A DNA stretch of 53,026 bases from Acrocarpospora pleiomorpha (GCF_009687885.1 NZ_BLAF01000031.1:1-53026), one strand, 5' to 3'. Positions 40,246-48,759 are shown, numbered from the stretch's first letter. Notes: generated by a model not told the origin, from the sequence alone. Program-made: numbers and translations.

Positions 40246-41063
40246 CCCTTGACCGCTCCCTGCATGATTCCTCCGATGATGTGTTTGCCGAGCAACGCGA
40301 AGACGAGGACCAGCGGCAGCGTGCCGAGTGCCGTACCGGCCAGGCCCATCACGTAGTCGTTGACGTAACCCGCGGCGAGCGTGGACAGGGCCACCTGCAC
40401 GGTCGGGTTCTCCGGGGTGAGCACGAGCAGCGGCCACATGTAGTCGTTCCACGCGTTCATGAACGTGAGCATGCCGAGCACAGCCGCGGCCGGCCGGGCG
40501 GCCGGGAAGACCACGTGCCAGACCAGGCCCCAGGTGGTGCAGCCATCCACCCGCCCCGCCTCCAGCAGCTCGGTGGGCAGCGCGCGGGACAGGTACTGCG
40601 TCATGAAGAACACGCCGAACGCGTTGACCAGGCCCGGCACGATCAGCGCGTAGATGCTGCCGGTCCACTCCAGCTTCACCATCAGCAGGTAGAGCGGGAT
40701 CATGCCGAGCAGCGACGGCACCATCATGGTGGCCACGGTGATCAGCAGCAGCGCCTGGCGGCCGCGGAAGCGCAGCTTGGCGAACGCGAACCCGGCCAGC
40801 GTGGAGAAGAACATCACCGCCACCGCGATGGACCCGGACACGATCACCGAGTTGAGCATGGCCAGCGCGAACGGCACGGTCTCGAAGACCCGGCCGATGT
40901 TCTCGAAGAAGTTGCCGCCGGGGATCATCGGCGGCGGCACCTGGGCCAGCGCGGCGTTGTCCCGGGAGGCCACCACGACGCTGAAGTACAGCGGCAGCGC
41001 GGTGAAGAAGGCGACGCCCAGCAGGGTGAGATAGGTGAGCCGCATGCCCTTCGCAGCCCTCAT
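40242..41063 (-). CDS. Sugar ABC transporter permease 2 (MalG/CebG type)
   Basis: The 273-residue membrane protein has six helices and the EAA loop as ELLEAGRVDGCTTWGLVWHV, about 80 residues from the C-terminus, where the ATPase docks. Segments LTYLTLLGVAFFTALPLYFS and MLTFMNAWNDYMWPLLVL are typical of MalG-like permeases. It overlaps permease 1 and the GH1 gene by four bases on either side. No ATPase gene is in the operon; in actinomycetes such CUT1 systems commonly share an MsiK-type ATPase encoded elsewhere. Confidence 0.94.
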   Translation of the reverse strand: MRAAKGMRLTYLTLLGVAFFTALPLYFSVVVASRDNAALAQVPPPMIPGGNFFENIGRVFETVPFALAMLNSVIVSGSIAVAVMFFSTLAGFAFAKLRFRGRQALLLITVATMMVPSLLGMIPLYLLMVKLEWTGSIYALIVPGLVNAFGVFFMTQYLSRALPTELLEAGRVDGCTTWGLVWHVVFPAARPAAAVLGMLTFMNAWNDYMWPLLVLTPENPTVQVALSTLAAGYVNDYVMGLAGTALGTLPLVLVFALLGKHIIGGIMQGAVKG

Positions 41064-42028
41064 CGCAGATCCCCCTTCGTCCTGCTGGTCAGCAGGAAGT
41101 TGATCCCGGCGATCACGATGATGAACAGGAACATCATCCAGGAGATGGCCGAGGCGTAGCCGAAGTCCAGGCGGGCGAAGTTCTCGTAGATGAACAGCGC
41201 CAGCGTCTGGTATTGCCGGTCCTGGCCGCCGGTGACGCTGTAGGCGCCGAACAGCAGCGGCTCGGCGAAGATCTGCATGGCGCCGATGGTCGAGGTGATC
41301 ACCACGAAGATCATCGTCGGCCGGATCATCGGAATGGTGATCTTGCGCAGCTGGGTGAGGTTGCTCGCGCCGTCGATGGTGGCCGCCTCATACAGCTCTC
41401 TGGGTACGGCCTGCATGGCCGCCAGCAGAATGAGCGCGTTGTACCCCGTCCACCGCCACATGATCATGGTCGAGATGGCGATGTGCGAGGTCCCCGTCCC
41501 GGCCCGCCAGTCGATCTCCCCGGCCCCGAACAACGACAACACCCAGTTGAGCAGCCCGAAGTCGCGCCCGAAGAGCTGGCTGAAGATGACCACCACCGCG
41601 ACCACGCTGGTCACGTTGGGCAGCAGCAGCGTGACCCGGAACAGCGTCTGCGCCCGCAGCGGCCGGTTCAGCAGATGCGCGAGCCAGATCGCCAGCAGCA
41701 GCTGCGGGGCGGTGGACAGGAACCCGATGGACAGCGTGTTGAAGGTGGCGTTCCAGAAGTAGGAGTCCTGGACGACCGCGATGAAGTTGTCCAGGCCGAG
41801 GAACTCGTGCTCGTCCTGGAGCAGCGTCCACTCGTGCAGGCTGACCCAGGCCGTGTAGAGCAGCGGGAACAGCCCGAAGGCGCAGAACAGCAGAAAGAAC
41901 GGCGCGACGTAGGCATACGGCGAGCCTTTGACGTCGACCTGGTAGCGCCAGTGACGCCCGTTGAACCGGCGCCGTTTCCCCGACGGACGCGGCGGCGCGG
42001 CGGGACGGTCCGGGGCACGCGTAGCCAT
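41060..42028 (-). CDS. Sugar ABC transporter permease 1 (MalF/CebF type)
   Basis: The 322-residue protein has a basic Pro/Arg-rich N-terminal tail of about 40 residues, six helices (YVAPFFLLFCAFGLFPLLYT and others), and the EAA loop LYEAATIDGASNLTQLRKIT. It is the partner of permease 2. ATG 42028 has GAGGAG six bases upstream, whereas an in-frame ATG 21 bases earlier lacks one. A dispersed repeat and a hairpin lie between it and the upstream binding-protein gene, likely lowering permease relative to binding-protein expression. Confidence 0.94.
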   Translation of the reverse strand: MATRAPDRPAAPPRPSGKRRRFNGRHWRYQVDVKGSPYAYVAPFFLLFCAFGLFPLLYTAWVSLHEWTLLQDEHEFLGLDNFIAVVQDSYFWNATFNTLSIGFLSTAPQLLLAIWLAHLLNRPLRAQTLFRVTLLLPNVTSVVAVVVIFSQLFGRDFGLLNWVLSLFGAGEIDWRAGTGTSHIAISTMIMWRWTGYNALILLAAMQAVPRELYEAATIDGASNLTQLRKITIPMIRPTMIFVVITSTIGAMQIFAEPLLFGAYSVTGGQDRQYQTLALFIYENFARLDFGYASAISWMMFLFIIVIAGINFLLTSRTKGDLR

Positions 42029-42050
42029 GGCGGCTCCTCTCTGTGACATT

Positions 42051-42172
42051 GGCCGATCCTTCGGATCGGCGGGCTCGGCCGCCCTCAGCCTGTGTCTTCC
42101 CTCGTCACTCCGGGCCGCTTCGCGACCCTGCGTTCCTCAGTCCAGACACAGGCGCGGCCGAGCCGCCTGGGT
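42051..42172 (-). repeat. Reverse-oriented copy of the dispersed 110-bp element
   Basis: This stretch is the reverse complement of the units at 12411-12750, sharing CTGCGTTCCTCAGT, GTGTCTTCCCTCGTCACTCC and the GGCCGAGC-type ends. One end is a hairpin GCCGATCC/GGATCGGC over TTC (42052-42070). It sits in the gap between the binding-protein and permease genes. Confidence 0.88.
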
Positions 42173-42196
42173 GGCCGGGGAGAATGACCGGCCACC
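42170..42196 (-). terminator. Hairpin after the sugar-binding-protein gene
   Basis: GGTGGCCGG pairs perfectly with CCGGCCACC over a nine-base loop, eight bases past the binding-protein stop. As in maltose-type operons it probably partially terminates or stabilises the binding-protein mRNA so that more of it is made than permease. Confidence 0.65.
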
Positions 42197-42204
42197 CTGA
42201 CCAG

Positions 42205-43503
42205 CTACTTGATCTTTTCCGCGTCCGAGACCGCCTGGGCCCAGGCCTCTTCCGGCGCCTGGTTCTGCAGTTCGACCCGGCTCAGGCCGTTGCCCATGGC
42301 GAGCAGCACGTCACCGGACTTGGGGCCGGTGTGCTGGGGCTTGAGCGCCTTCGCGGCGTCGGTGAAGATCTTGCCGATCGGAGCGTCGCCGAAGTACGGG
42401 TTGACGAAGGTGGCGACCGCCGGGTCCTCGTACAGGGCGGGCAGGGAGGGCAGCGCGCTGGCGTCCTTCCAGAGGGTGAGCTGGCTCTCCTTGCTGGTCA
42501 GGAAGTTGATCAGCTCGGCCGCTTCCTTCGGGTGCTTGCCCTGCTTGGGAGCCATCAGGTGGGTTCCGCCCTGGTTGCCGCCGCCACCGGGCACCGCGGC
42601 GATGTCCCAGGTGCCCTCGCCGGGCTTCTGGTCCTTGATCACGCCGGTCTTCCAGGCCGGGCAGACCATGGTGGCGAAGGTGCCCTTGGCGATGCCGGTG
42701 GTCCACTCGGGGGTGAACGCGGTGAGCTTGCCGGACAGCTTGTTCTGGATCATCGAGACGCCCATGTCGAACGCCTTCTTGACGTCCGGGTTGGTGGCCA
42801 CGACCAGGTTGTTCGAGGCGTCGTAGAAGCCGACGGGGGCCTGCTCGACCATGGCCCGGAAGTGCTCACCGGGGCCGTCGGTGAAGGCGGCGTCCTTCAC
42901 GCCGCCTGCGACGAACTTCTTGCCGGTCTCGACGTACGCGTCCCAGGTGGGCCACAGGGCCGAGACCTCGTCGCGGTTGGTGGGCAGACCGGCCTTCTTG
43001 AACAGGTCGGGGCGGTAGCACATGGCCAGGCCGCCGACGTCGGTGCCGAGGCCGAGCAGCGTCTTGCCGTCGGCGGCGAGGCCGAGCTGCCACTTCCAGT
43101 CCAGGTATTCCGACTGGCGGGAGGTCAGGCCGTAGTCGCCCAGGTTGTAGAACTTGTCCGGCACCTGCTGGAAGGTGGTGATGAACCCGCCCTCGATCGC
43201 GACCACGTCGGCCGCGCCCGCGCCGGTGGCCAGCTGGGTGACCAGGTTGTTGTGGTGGTCGTTGAACTGGGCGCGGCGCTCGGTGATCGTGACGTTCGGG
43301 TGGGTCTTCTTGAACTCTTCGTACAGCGGCGCGTAGTGGAAGTCGCTGAACAGGGCGACGGTAAGGGTGACCTTCTCAGCCGGCTGGGAGGCGGACGCGC
43401 CACCGCTGGGGGCCGGGTCCTCGCCACCGCAGGCGGCCAGGAGGGATGCGGCGATCAGGGGCACGACGAGCCGCGTCACGCGGCGGCGAGGGAGAGTGGA
43501 CAT
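42205..43503 (-). CDS. Extracellular sugar-binding lipoprotein (CUT1 family)
   Basis: The 432-residue protein starts with a Tat-like RRR segment and a lipoprotein signal (VVPLIAASLLAACGGE, lipidation Cys 25). The body is a type 1 extracellular solute-binding protein: VTLTVALFSDFHYAPLYEEF, then ADVVAIEGG, CYRPDLFKKAGLPTNRDEV, and late LINFLTSKESQLTLWKDASA. It captures oligosaccharides for the two permeases. AGGAAGG lies ten bases before ATG 43503. It is the first gene of the operon, facing the GH16 gene across a region with four palindromes. The ligand is probably a beta-glucan fragment (inference from neighbours). Confidence 0.94.
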   Translation of the reverse strand: MSTLPRRRVTRLVVPLIAASLLAACGGEDPAPSGGASASQPAEKVTLTVALFSDFHYAPLYEEFKKTHPNVTITERRAQFNDHHNNLVTQLATGAGAADVVAIEGGFITTFQQVPDKFYNLGDYGLTSRQSEYLDWKWQLGLAADGKTLLGLGTDVGGLAMCYRPDLFKKAGLPTNRDEVSALWPTWDAYVETGKKFVAGGVKDAAFTDGPGEHFRAMVEQAPVGFYDASNNLVVATNPDVKKAFDMGVSMIQNKLSGKLTAFTPEWTTGIAKGTFATMVCPAWKTGVIKDQKPGEGTWDIAAVPGGGGNQGGTHLMAPKQGKHPKEAAELINFLTSKESQLTLWKDASALPSLPALYEDPAVATFVNPYFGDAPIGKIFTDAAKALKPQHTGPKSGDVLLAMGNGLSRVELQNQAPEEAWAQAVSDAEKIK

Positions 43504-43535
43504 GCCGTTGGAACCTTCCTATTTATGATCATGAA

Positions 43536-43547
43536 GAGAACGTTCCC
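43536..43547. promoter_or_regulatory. LacI-type operator candidate 1
   Basis: GAGAACGTTCCC differs by one base from the palindrome GGGAACGTTCCC. It lies 33 bp upstream of the binding-protein start. Confidence 0.65.
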
Positions 43548-43617
43548 TGGAGTGAGGTTGGTCCTGGCTCCGGAAACTTGTCAATGGGTTCCGAGATAAC
43601 GATCGTCGTGACCTCTA

Positions 43618-43629
43618 GGGAACGTTCCC
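43618..43629. promoter_or_regulatory. LacI-type operator candidate 2
   Basis: GGGAACGTTCCC is a perfect 12-bp palindrome with the central CG typical of LacI-family sites, in the middle of the divergent region. Confidence 0.75.
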
Positions 43630-43686
43630 CTGATTTTTCTGACATATCCGCAGGTCAGCATGGCAAAATTGCGATCTTCCGGGCAC

Positions 43687-43700
43687 GGGAAAGCGTTCTC
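43687..43700. promoter_or_regulatory. LacI-type operator candidate 3
   Basis: GGGAAAGCGTTCTC is a palindrome-like variant of the GGGAGCGCTCCC operator class, 148 bp before the GH16 start. Confidence 0.5.
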
Positions 43701-43777
43701 TCGCACGTCTCGAGAGTTTCTCACATGTTAATTCAACTCTTGACAGTAGTACTGAATCGCGAGCACGCTCAGTGTCC

Positions 43778-43790
43778 GAGAGCGCTTCCC
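43778..43790. promoter_or_regulatory. LacI-type operator candidate 4
   Basis: GAGAGCGCTTCCC contains AGCGCT with near-symmetric flanks, close to the CebR consensus TGGGAGCGCTCCCA. It lies 58 bp before the GH16 start, where it would overlap that gene's promoter. Confidence 0.6.
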
Positions 43791-43847
43791 CGCACTCGTC
43801 GGCCCGGCGCGGCCTGTCCTGGTCTGGTGCTCCGTCGAGGAGGTTCC

Positions 43848-45962
43848 ATGCATGCACGCGTCCGACTAGCACTGCTTGCCGCGTTCGCCCTGATCGTTAC
43901 CTACGTGGTGAGCGTCCCCGCAGCCGCGGCCGACACCCTGCTCTCCCAAGGCAAGACCGCCACCGCGTCCTCGTCCGAGGCCGCCTTCACCGCCGCGGCC
44001 GCGGTGGACGGCAGCACCGCCACCCGCTGGGGCAGCCTGTTCACCGATCCGCAGTGGATCCAAGTGGACCTCGGCATCCAGGCCACCGTCTCGCAGGTCG
44101 TGCTGAACTGGGAGGCCGCGTACGCCCGCGGCTTCGAGCTGCAGATCTCCGCCAACGGCGCCACCTGGACGAGCATGTACAGCACGACCACCGGAGCCGG
44201 CGGCGTGCAAACCATTAACGTGTCCGGGACTGGGCGCTACGTCCGCATGTACGGCACCCAGCGGGCCACCGCCTGGGGCTACTCCCTCTGGGAATTCCAG
44301 GTGTACGGCAGCCCGGTCGGCACCAGTGGCTGCGGCACCGCCAACGCCGCCCAAGGCAAGCCCGCCACCGCCTCCTCGACCGAGAGCGCGGCCTTCCCCG
44401 CAGCGTCCGCGTTCGACGGCAACCCGGGCACCCGGTGGTCCAGCGCGTTCAGTGACCCGCAGTGGGTTCAGGTGGACTTGGGGTCGTCTGTGGCGATCTG
44501 TGGGGTCACGCTGAGCTGGGAGCCCGCGTTCGCGAGGGCGTACCAGATCCAGGTGTCCACCAACGGGACGACCTGGACGAACATCTACTCGACCACCACC
44601 GGGCCAGGCGGGACCGAGAACCTGGACGTCACCGGGACGGGGCGTTACCTGCGGGTCAACGGCACCCAGCGGGCCACCGCGTTCGGCTACTCCCTCTGGG
44701 AGGTCGCGGTCCGCACCGGCTCAGGCCCGTCACCTTCGCCCTCGCCTTCCCCGTCCCCGGGCACCGAAGTCCTGCTTTCATATGGCAAACCCGGCGTCGC
44801 CTCCTCATCGCAGAGCGACGGAAACTGCTTCGAGTGCATCCCCGCGCGGGCCTTCGACCGTGACCCGGCGAGCCGCTGGGCGACGAGCTCGACAACCGGC
44901 TGGGTAGACCCGGGCTGGATTTATGTGGACTTAGGCGCGGTCGCGCAGATCAGGCGGGTCGTCCTGCAATGGGACCCGGCCTACGCCCGCGCGTTCCAGA
45001 TCCAGACCTCCAACGACGCCACCAACTGGACCCCGATCTACACCACCACCACCGGCACCGGCTTCAAGCAGACCCTGAACGTGACCGGCTCCGGACGCTA
45101 CGTCCGCATGTACGGCACCCAGCGCGCCACCCCCTACGGCTACTCCCTCTGGGAGTTCCAGGTGTACGGCACCGGCGGCGCCCCCATCACCCCGCCCCCG
45201 CTGCCGCCCGACCCGCGCAACCCCCCGCTGCTCGTCTGGAGCGACGAGTTCAACGACCCGGCCGGCACCAAGCCCAGCGCCACCCGCTGGCAGGCCGAAA
45301 TCGGCCCCGGCGTCAACAACGAGCTGCAGTACTACACCAACCACGACAACGCCGCCACCGACGGCGCCGGCAACCTGGTGATGGAAGCCCGCAGGCAGAC
45401 CGTCGCCGGCTCGTCCTGCCCCGGCGGCCCGTGCCAGTACACGTCCTCCCGGATCAACACCTACGGCAAGTTCAGCTTCACCTACGGCAAGGTCGAGGCC
45501 CGGATCAAGGTGTCCGGCACCACCGGCCTGTGGCCCGCGTTCTGGATGCTCGGCGCCGACTTCTTCGACCAGGGCCGCCCCTGGCCGTACGTCGGGGAGA
45601 TCGACATCATGGAGCACATCGGCCGCATCCCCAACACCACCTACTCGACCATCCACGCGCCCGCGTACTTCGGGGCGGGCGGATTCGGCTCGCCGTACAC
45701 GATCGCCGGGGACTTCGCCAGCGACTTCCACGTGTACGCGGTGGAGTGGAACAGCACCGGCATGAAGTTCACCATGGACGGCAACACCGTCCACACCGTG
45801 GACCGGGCCTCGCTTGAGGCGACCAGAGGGCCCTGGGTCTTCGACCACCCGTTCTTCATCATCCTGAACAACGCGGTGGGCGGCGACTGGCCAGGACCCC
45901 CCGACGCGACGACCGTGCTCCCGCAGCGCATGCTCGTGGACTACGTGCGCGTCTACCAGTGA
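43848..45962 (+). CDS. Secreted GH16 endo-beta-1,3-glucanase with three discoidin/CBM32-like domains
   Basis: The 704-residue protein has a signal peptide (about 1-28, ending AAAAD) and three F5/8C domains (about 30-155, 160-290 and 305-445), each with AFDGNPGTRWSSAFSDPQW-like and YVRMYGTQRAT-like blocks. Ser-Pro and Pro linkers join them to a C-terminal GH16 domain (about 460-704). The catalytic motif is VGEIDIMEHIG, nucleophile and acid/base Glu; LLVWSDEFNDPAGTKPS starts the domain. Expected activity is laminarinase or related. ATG 43848 has GGAGG upstream. It is divergent from the sugar operon and shares its operators. Family-typical position with CBMs N-terminal to the catalytic domain is notable but not rare. 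Confidence 0.95.
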   Translation: MHARVRLALLAAFALIVTYVVSVPAAAADTLLSQGKTATASSSEAAFTAAAAVDGSTATRWGSLFTDPQWIQVDLGIQATVSQVVLNWEAAYARGFELQISANGATWTSMYSTTTGAGGVQTINVSGTGRYVRMYGTQRATAWGYSLWEFQVYGSPVGTSGCGTANAAQGKPATASSTESAAFPAASAFDGNPGTRWSSAFSDPQWVQVDLGSSVAICGVTLSWEPAFARAYQIQVSTNGTTWTNIYSTTTGPGGTENLDVTGTGRYLRVNGTQRATAFGYSLWEVAVRTGSGPSPSPSPSPSPGTEVLLSYGKPGVASSSQSDGNCFECIPARAFDRDPASRWATSSTTGWVDPGWIYVDLGAVAQIRRVVLQWDPAYARAFQIQTSNDATNWTPIYTTTTGTGFKQTLNVTGSGRYVRMYGTQRATPYGYSLWEFQVYGTGGAPITPPPLPPDPRNPPLLVWSDEFNDPAGTKPSATRWQAEIGPGVNNELQYYTNHDNAATDGAGNLVMEARRQTVAGSSCPGGPCQYTSSRINTYGKFSFTYGKVEARIKVSGTTGLWPAFWMLGADFFDQGRPWPYVGEIDIMEHIGRIPNTTYSTIHAPAYFGAGGFGSPYTIAGDFASDFHVYAVEWNSTGMKFTMDGNTVHTVDRASLEATRGPWVFDHPFFIILNNAVGGDWPGPPDATTVLPQRMLVDYVRVYQ

Positions 45963-45970
45963 CGGCCGGA

Positions 45971-46006
45971 GGTGCCGGTACGGCCGCGCCGGGCCGTACC
46001 GGCACC
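45971..46006 (+). terminator. Hairpin terminator of the GH16 gene
   Basis: A perfect 15-bp stem (45971-45985 with 45992-46006) begins nine bases after the stop codon. It is followed by a short direct repeat, GCATTTACCGCTT, at 46011 and 46026. Confidence 0.82.
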
Positions 46007-46048
46007 GAAGGCATTTACCGCTTGAGGCATTTACCGCTTAAGGCATGC

Positions 46049-46240
46049 CTATCGCTTGTTGAGCAAGCTCTGGCGGCGGAGCTCCATGTTCTCCGCCAGG
46101 GCGTCCAACTGGTCCGCGTTCGCGATCAGCATGGCCACCTCGGCCGGGTCCGTCGGACCTTCGCCGATCTGCTCGCGCAGTTCGCGCGCCTGCCTGCGGA
46201 GGCTGGCCAGTTCCTCTTCCACCTGCTGCAACTCGTCCAT
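46049..46240 (-). CDS. Small coiled-coil protein
   Basis: The 63-residue product (MDELQQVEEELASLRRQARE at the start, NADQLDALAENMELRRQSLL near the end) is highly charged, with heptad leucines suggesting one or two helices in a coiled coil. No signal, membrane helix or recognised family. It starts 39 bp from the divergent DUF2809 gene, and its 3' end faces the GH16 terminator. Coding is supported by base composition and by the sensible sequence, but no strong ribosome site is seen. Confidence 0.68.
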   Translation of the reverse strand: MDELQQVEEELASLRRQARELREQIGEGPTDPAEVAMLIANADQLDALAENMELRRQSLLNKR

Positions 46241-46279
46241 GGATAGGCCCTACCCAGCAGATGCGGGATCATCTATACC

Positions 46280-46660
46280 GTGATGAGACCTTGGCTCGCG
46301 GTGCCCGTCGTACTGGCGCTGGGTCTTGGCGTGCGCGCGGTCACCGGCGGTGATTTCGCCAAATACGCCGGGATCGCGCTCTACGCGACGCTGATCTACG
46401 CGTTGGTGGCCTACTGGCTCCGCCCGCTTTACGCCGCTGTGACGGCTGTCGGGGTCAGCTGGGCGGTCGAGTTCTTCCAGCTCACCGGCATTCCGGCGGA
46501 TTTATCGGCACATAGCGTCCTGGCCCGGTTGGTCCTCGGCTCCACCTTCAACACCCCCGATCTTTTCTGGTACGCCGTTGGGGCGGGCTTGGGCGTGGCG
46601 ATCGTCAAGGGTCGGATGGTAGAAAAGGGGCAGGGCGACGTCTCGCGCCCAACCTCCTGA
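46280..46660 (+). CDS. DUF2809 membrane protein
   Basis: The 126-residue protein has four hydrophobic helices and the DUF2809 pattern: GLGVRAVTGGDFAKYAGIAL, YATLIYALVAYWLRPLY, VGVSWAVEFFQLTGIPADLS and the end region NTPDLFWYAVGAGLGV. Function is unknown. GTG 46280 and ATG 46283 are adjacent and either may start; no ribosome site is obvious, and TATACC lies directly upstream. It stands alone in a divergent arrangement with the small coiled-coil protein. Confidence 0.88.
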   Translation: MMRPWLAVPVVLALGLGVRAVTGGDFAKYAGIALYATLIYALVAYWLRPLYAAVTAVGVSWAVEFFQLTGIPADLSAHSVLARLVLGSTFNTPDLFWYAVGAGLGVAIVKGRMVEKGQGDVSRPTS

Positions 46661-46814
46661 CCGGTGGTCCACGCCCATCGGCTTTCGCGGAGGCAAAGGG
46701 GATCGCTGTCCTTGGGGCGTTTCCTCCGGCTGCGCAGATGTCAGGCCACAGACGTCCGCGACGGAGCGTGGGCCCGTCGCGGGGTGTCGTCAGGCCTGAT
46801 GGGACGCGGTTCAG

Positions 46815-48104
46815 ATGACCGAGGGCAAAACTTTCAAGCGCCGGGTTCGCGAGCGCATGGCCAGGACCGGCGAGGCGTACACGACCGCGCGGCGGCACGT
46901 GCTCGGCGCGGCCAAGCCGCCGGTGGATCCGGCCATTCTGCGGGGATATCCGGCCACCGGGGGCGGCGTGCACCACGATTCCGCGCTGCTGGGGCGGGTG
47001 CTCCGGCAGGCGGGCGTGGTCGCGCCGCACAGCGGCGAGCCGTACAGCGAGGCGATGCTGGCCGGGCTTGGCGGCGGCATCGGATTCCTTTACGCGATCT
47101 TCGAATACACCGAGATGACGACGATGACGATCGTCACCCAGCACCATCCGGAGCCGTTCATCCCGGCGGCGCTCACGCGGGCGGGCATCGGCTACGAAAT
47201 CCGGCAGACCGGCAGCGCGAAGATCGCCGAACGCCACCTGCGCGAGGTCCTCGGCGACGGCCGCGCCGCCATCAGCCGGGTCGATCGCCACGCGCTGCCC
47301 TGGCATCCCGGCCTGCCGTTCGGCGACGGCTACGAGATCGCCGTCATCGGCCTCGACGGCGACACCGTCTACGTGGACGACGAACGCACCACGCCCGAGC
47401 GCATCCCGCTGTCCGCGCTGGAAACCGCCTGGGCCCGGCACCGCAAAGGCAAACACCACCTACTCGCCCTGCAACCCGGCTCTTCTTCGCCGATCCAGGA
47501 TGCGATCCGGGACGCCATCGCCACCACCATCGCCCACCTCACCGGCCCGGTCCTCAACAATTACTTCGACGTCAACATGGGCCTGTCCGGCATGCGCCGC
47601 CTGGTCGAACAACTCGGCGACACCACCGGCAAGAAGGGCTGGTCCGCCCGATTCGCCACCCCGGGCGCGCTCTTCTCCGCCCTCGCCCGCCTCCACGTCT
47701 GCCTGGAGATCGAGTACGGCTCCCCCGGCGCCACCCGCCCCATCTACGCCGACTTCCTCGACGAAGCGGCCCCCCTCATCGACCCCCGCCTCACCGAAGC
47801 CGCCACCCTCTACCGCCAATCCGCCACCGCCTGGTCCACCCTCGCCTCCGCCGCCCTCACCCCACTGATCCCCCAACTCCCCCGCTTCGCCGAAATCCTG
47901 GAGGAATACATGACCCTCCAGATCACCCAAGGCTCAACAGCGGCCCCCCAACTCGCCGCCCTCACCGCGGAATCCTTCAACCTGTCCACCAAGGCCGAAC
48001 CCCTCACAAACGAGGAACGCACCGACCTCTTCACCCAACTAGCCGACCACGCCGCCGAAGCCCTCACCCTCGAAGGCCGCGCAATAACCGTCCTACGCGA
48101 CTAA
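46815..48104 (+). CDS. BtrH_N/DUF4872 protein with substituted cysteine
   Basis: The 429-residue product matches the BtrH N-terminal domain (about 45-180: EPYSEAMLAGLGGGIGFLYA, then LPWHPGLPFGDGYEIAVIGL) followed by DUF4872 (about 190-429). BtrH acts in butirosin biosynthesis by moving an acyl group from a carrier protein; most homologues are uncharacterised. As I know the family, a conserved His-Cys pair opens the domain, but here that position reads GGGVHHDSALL, so the Cys is replaced by His. Peptidase- or transferase-like chemistry is thus doubtful. ATG 46815 has only a weak purine tract. No biosynthetic neighbours are present. Confidence 0.8.
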   Translation: MTEGKTFKRRVRERMARTGEAYTTARRHVLGAAKPPVDPAILRGYPATGGGVHHDSALLGRVLRQAGVVAPHSGEPYSEAMLAGLGGGIGFLYAIFEYTEMTTMTIVTQHHPEPFIPAALTRAGIGYEIRQTGSAKIAERHLREVLGDGRAAISRVDRHALPWHPGLPFGDGYEIAVIGLDGDTVYVDDERTTPERIPLSALETAWARHRKGKHHLLALQPGSSSPIQDAIRDAIATTIAHLTGPVLNNYFDVNMGLSGMRRLVEQLGDTTGKKGWSARFATPGALFSALARLHVCLEIEYGSPGATRPIYADFLDEAAPLIDPRLTEAATLYRQSATAWSTLASAALTPLIPQLPRFAEILEEYMTLQITQGSTAAPQLAALTAESFNLSTKAEPLTNEERTDLFTQLADHAAEALTLEGRAITVLRD

Positions 48105-48177
48105 CCGTTTGAGGCAGCGGTTTTCGGGGCAGGCGGGGTTGGCCCACGTCAGCCACATCGGTTAGAGGTGAGAGATC

Positions 48178-48642
48178 ATGGTTTTGCTGGGCCTTCTTCT
48201 GATCGTGGTCGCGGTTGTGGTCGCGGTCCAGGTGTCCATGCTGGACAGCACGGTCAGCACCAGTGTTTCCGTACTGGATCGGACGTTGAGTTTTACTTCG
48301 GTCGAGGTGTTCGTGGCCGGCGCCGCCACCGCGTTGGCGTTGCTCCTCGGGCTGGCCCTGGTCGTGGGCGGGGTGCACAGGTCCGCGCTGCGCCGCAGGC
48401 GTCAGCGTGAGGCGCACCTGGCCGAACGTGATCGCCTCTCACGGCTGGAAAGCGAGAAGCGGAATCTGGAGAAGCGCCTGGGCACGGTCGATCGTGACGA
48501 CCGGCCGGTTCCCGCGCAGACCCGGACAGAGAACGCCACGTTCGACCCCGATAAAACGGGGAGTTTCGACCGGGTTCCGCCGGACTCGGACAAGCTCGTC
48601 GCCGGTGCCCGGCACACGCATCGGCCCGACGAGAACCATTAA
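48178..48642 (+). CDS. Two-helix membrane protein with charged tail
   Basis: The 154-residue protein has two hydrophobic helices (MVLLGLLLIVVAVVVAVQVS and EVFVAGAATALALLLGLALV). A basic helix (RRRRQREAHLAERDRLSRLE) predicted as coiled coil follows, then a disordered acidic tail with ENATFDPDKTGSFDRVPPDS. The layout resembles LapA-like envelope proteins, but I cannot assign a family. GAGGTGAGAG precedes ATG 48178. A perfect 14-bp hairpin follows the gene. No partner gene is evident. Confidence 0.78.
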   Translation: MVLLGLLLIVVAVVVAVQVSMLDSTVSTSVSVLDRTLSFTSVEVFVAGAATALALLLGLALVVGGVHRSALRRRRQREAHLAERDRLSRLESEKRNLEKRLGTVDRDDRPVPAQTRTENATFDPDKTGSFDRVPPDSDKLVAGARHTHRPDENH

Positions 48643-48666
48643 GACCGCCTACCGGCCTCCGCCGGG

Positions 48667-48703
48667 CACGGGTACGGCTCTCGGTGCGGGAGCCGTACCC
48701 GTG
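48667..48703 (+). terminator. Hairpin terminator
   Basis: CACGGGTACGGCTC (48667-48680) pairs perfectly with GAGCCGTACCCGTG (48690-48703), 24 bases after the stop of the two-helix membrane protein gene. Confidence 0.82.
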
Positions 48704-48759
48704 TTGCGATTTGGGCAATTATCACCGTTATGCCAGGAAACTTGAGATCATCCTGAGGT

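Noticed and set aside
43446..43847. N-terminal extension of the GH16 gene
   Set aside because: It overlaps the divergent binding-protein gene and the operator region; ATG 43848 has GGAGG and begins a signal peptide.
46664..48112. 482-codon plus-strand frame overlapping the BtrH_N gene
   Set aside because: Out-of-frame Arg/Pro-rich reading of the same DNA; the recognised domains are in the other frame.
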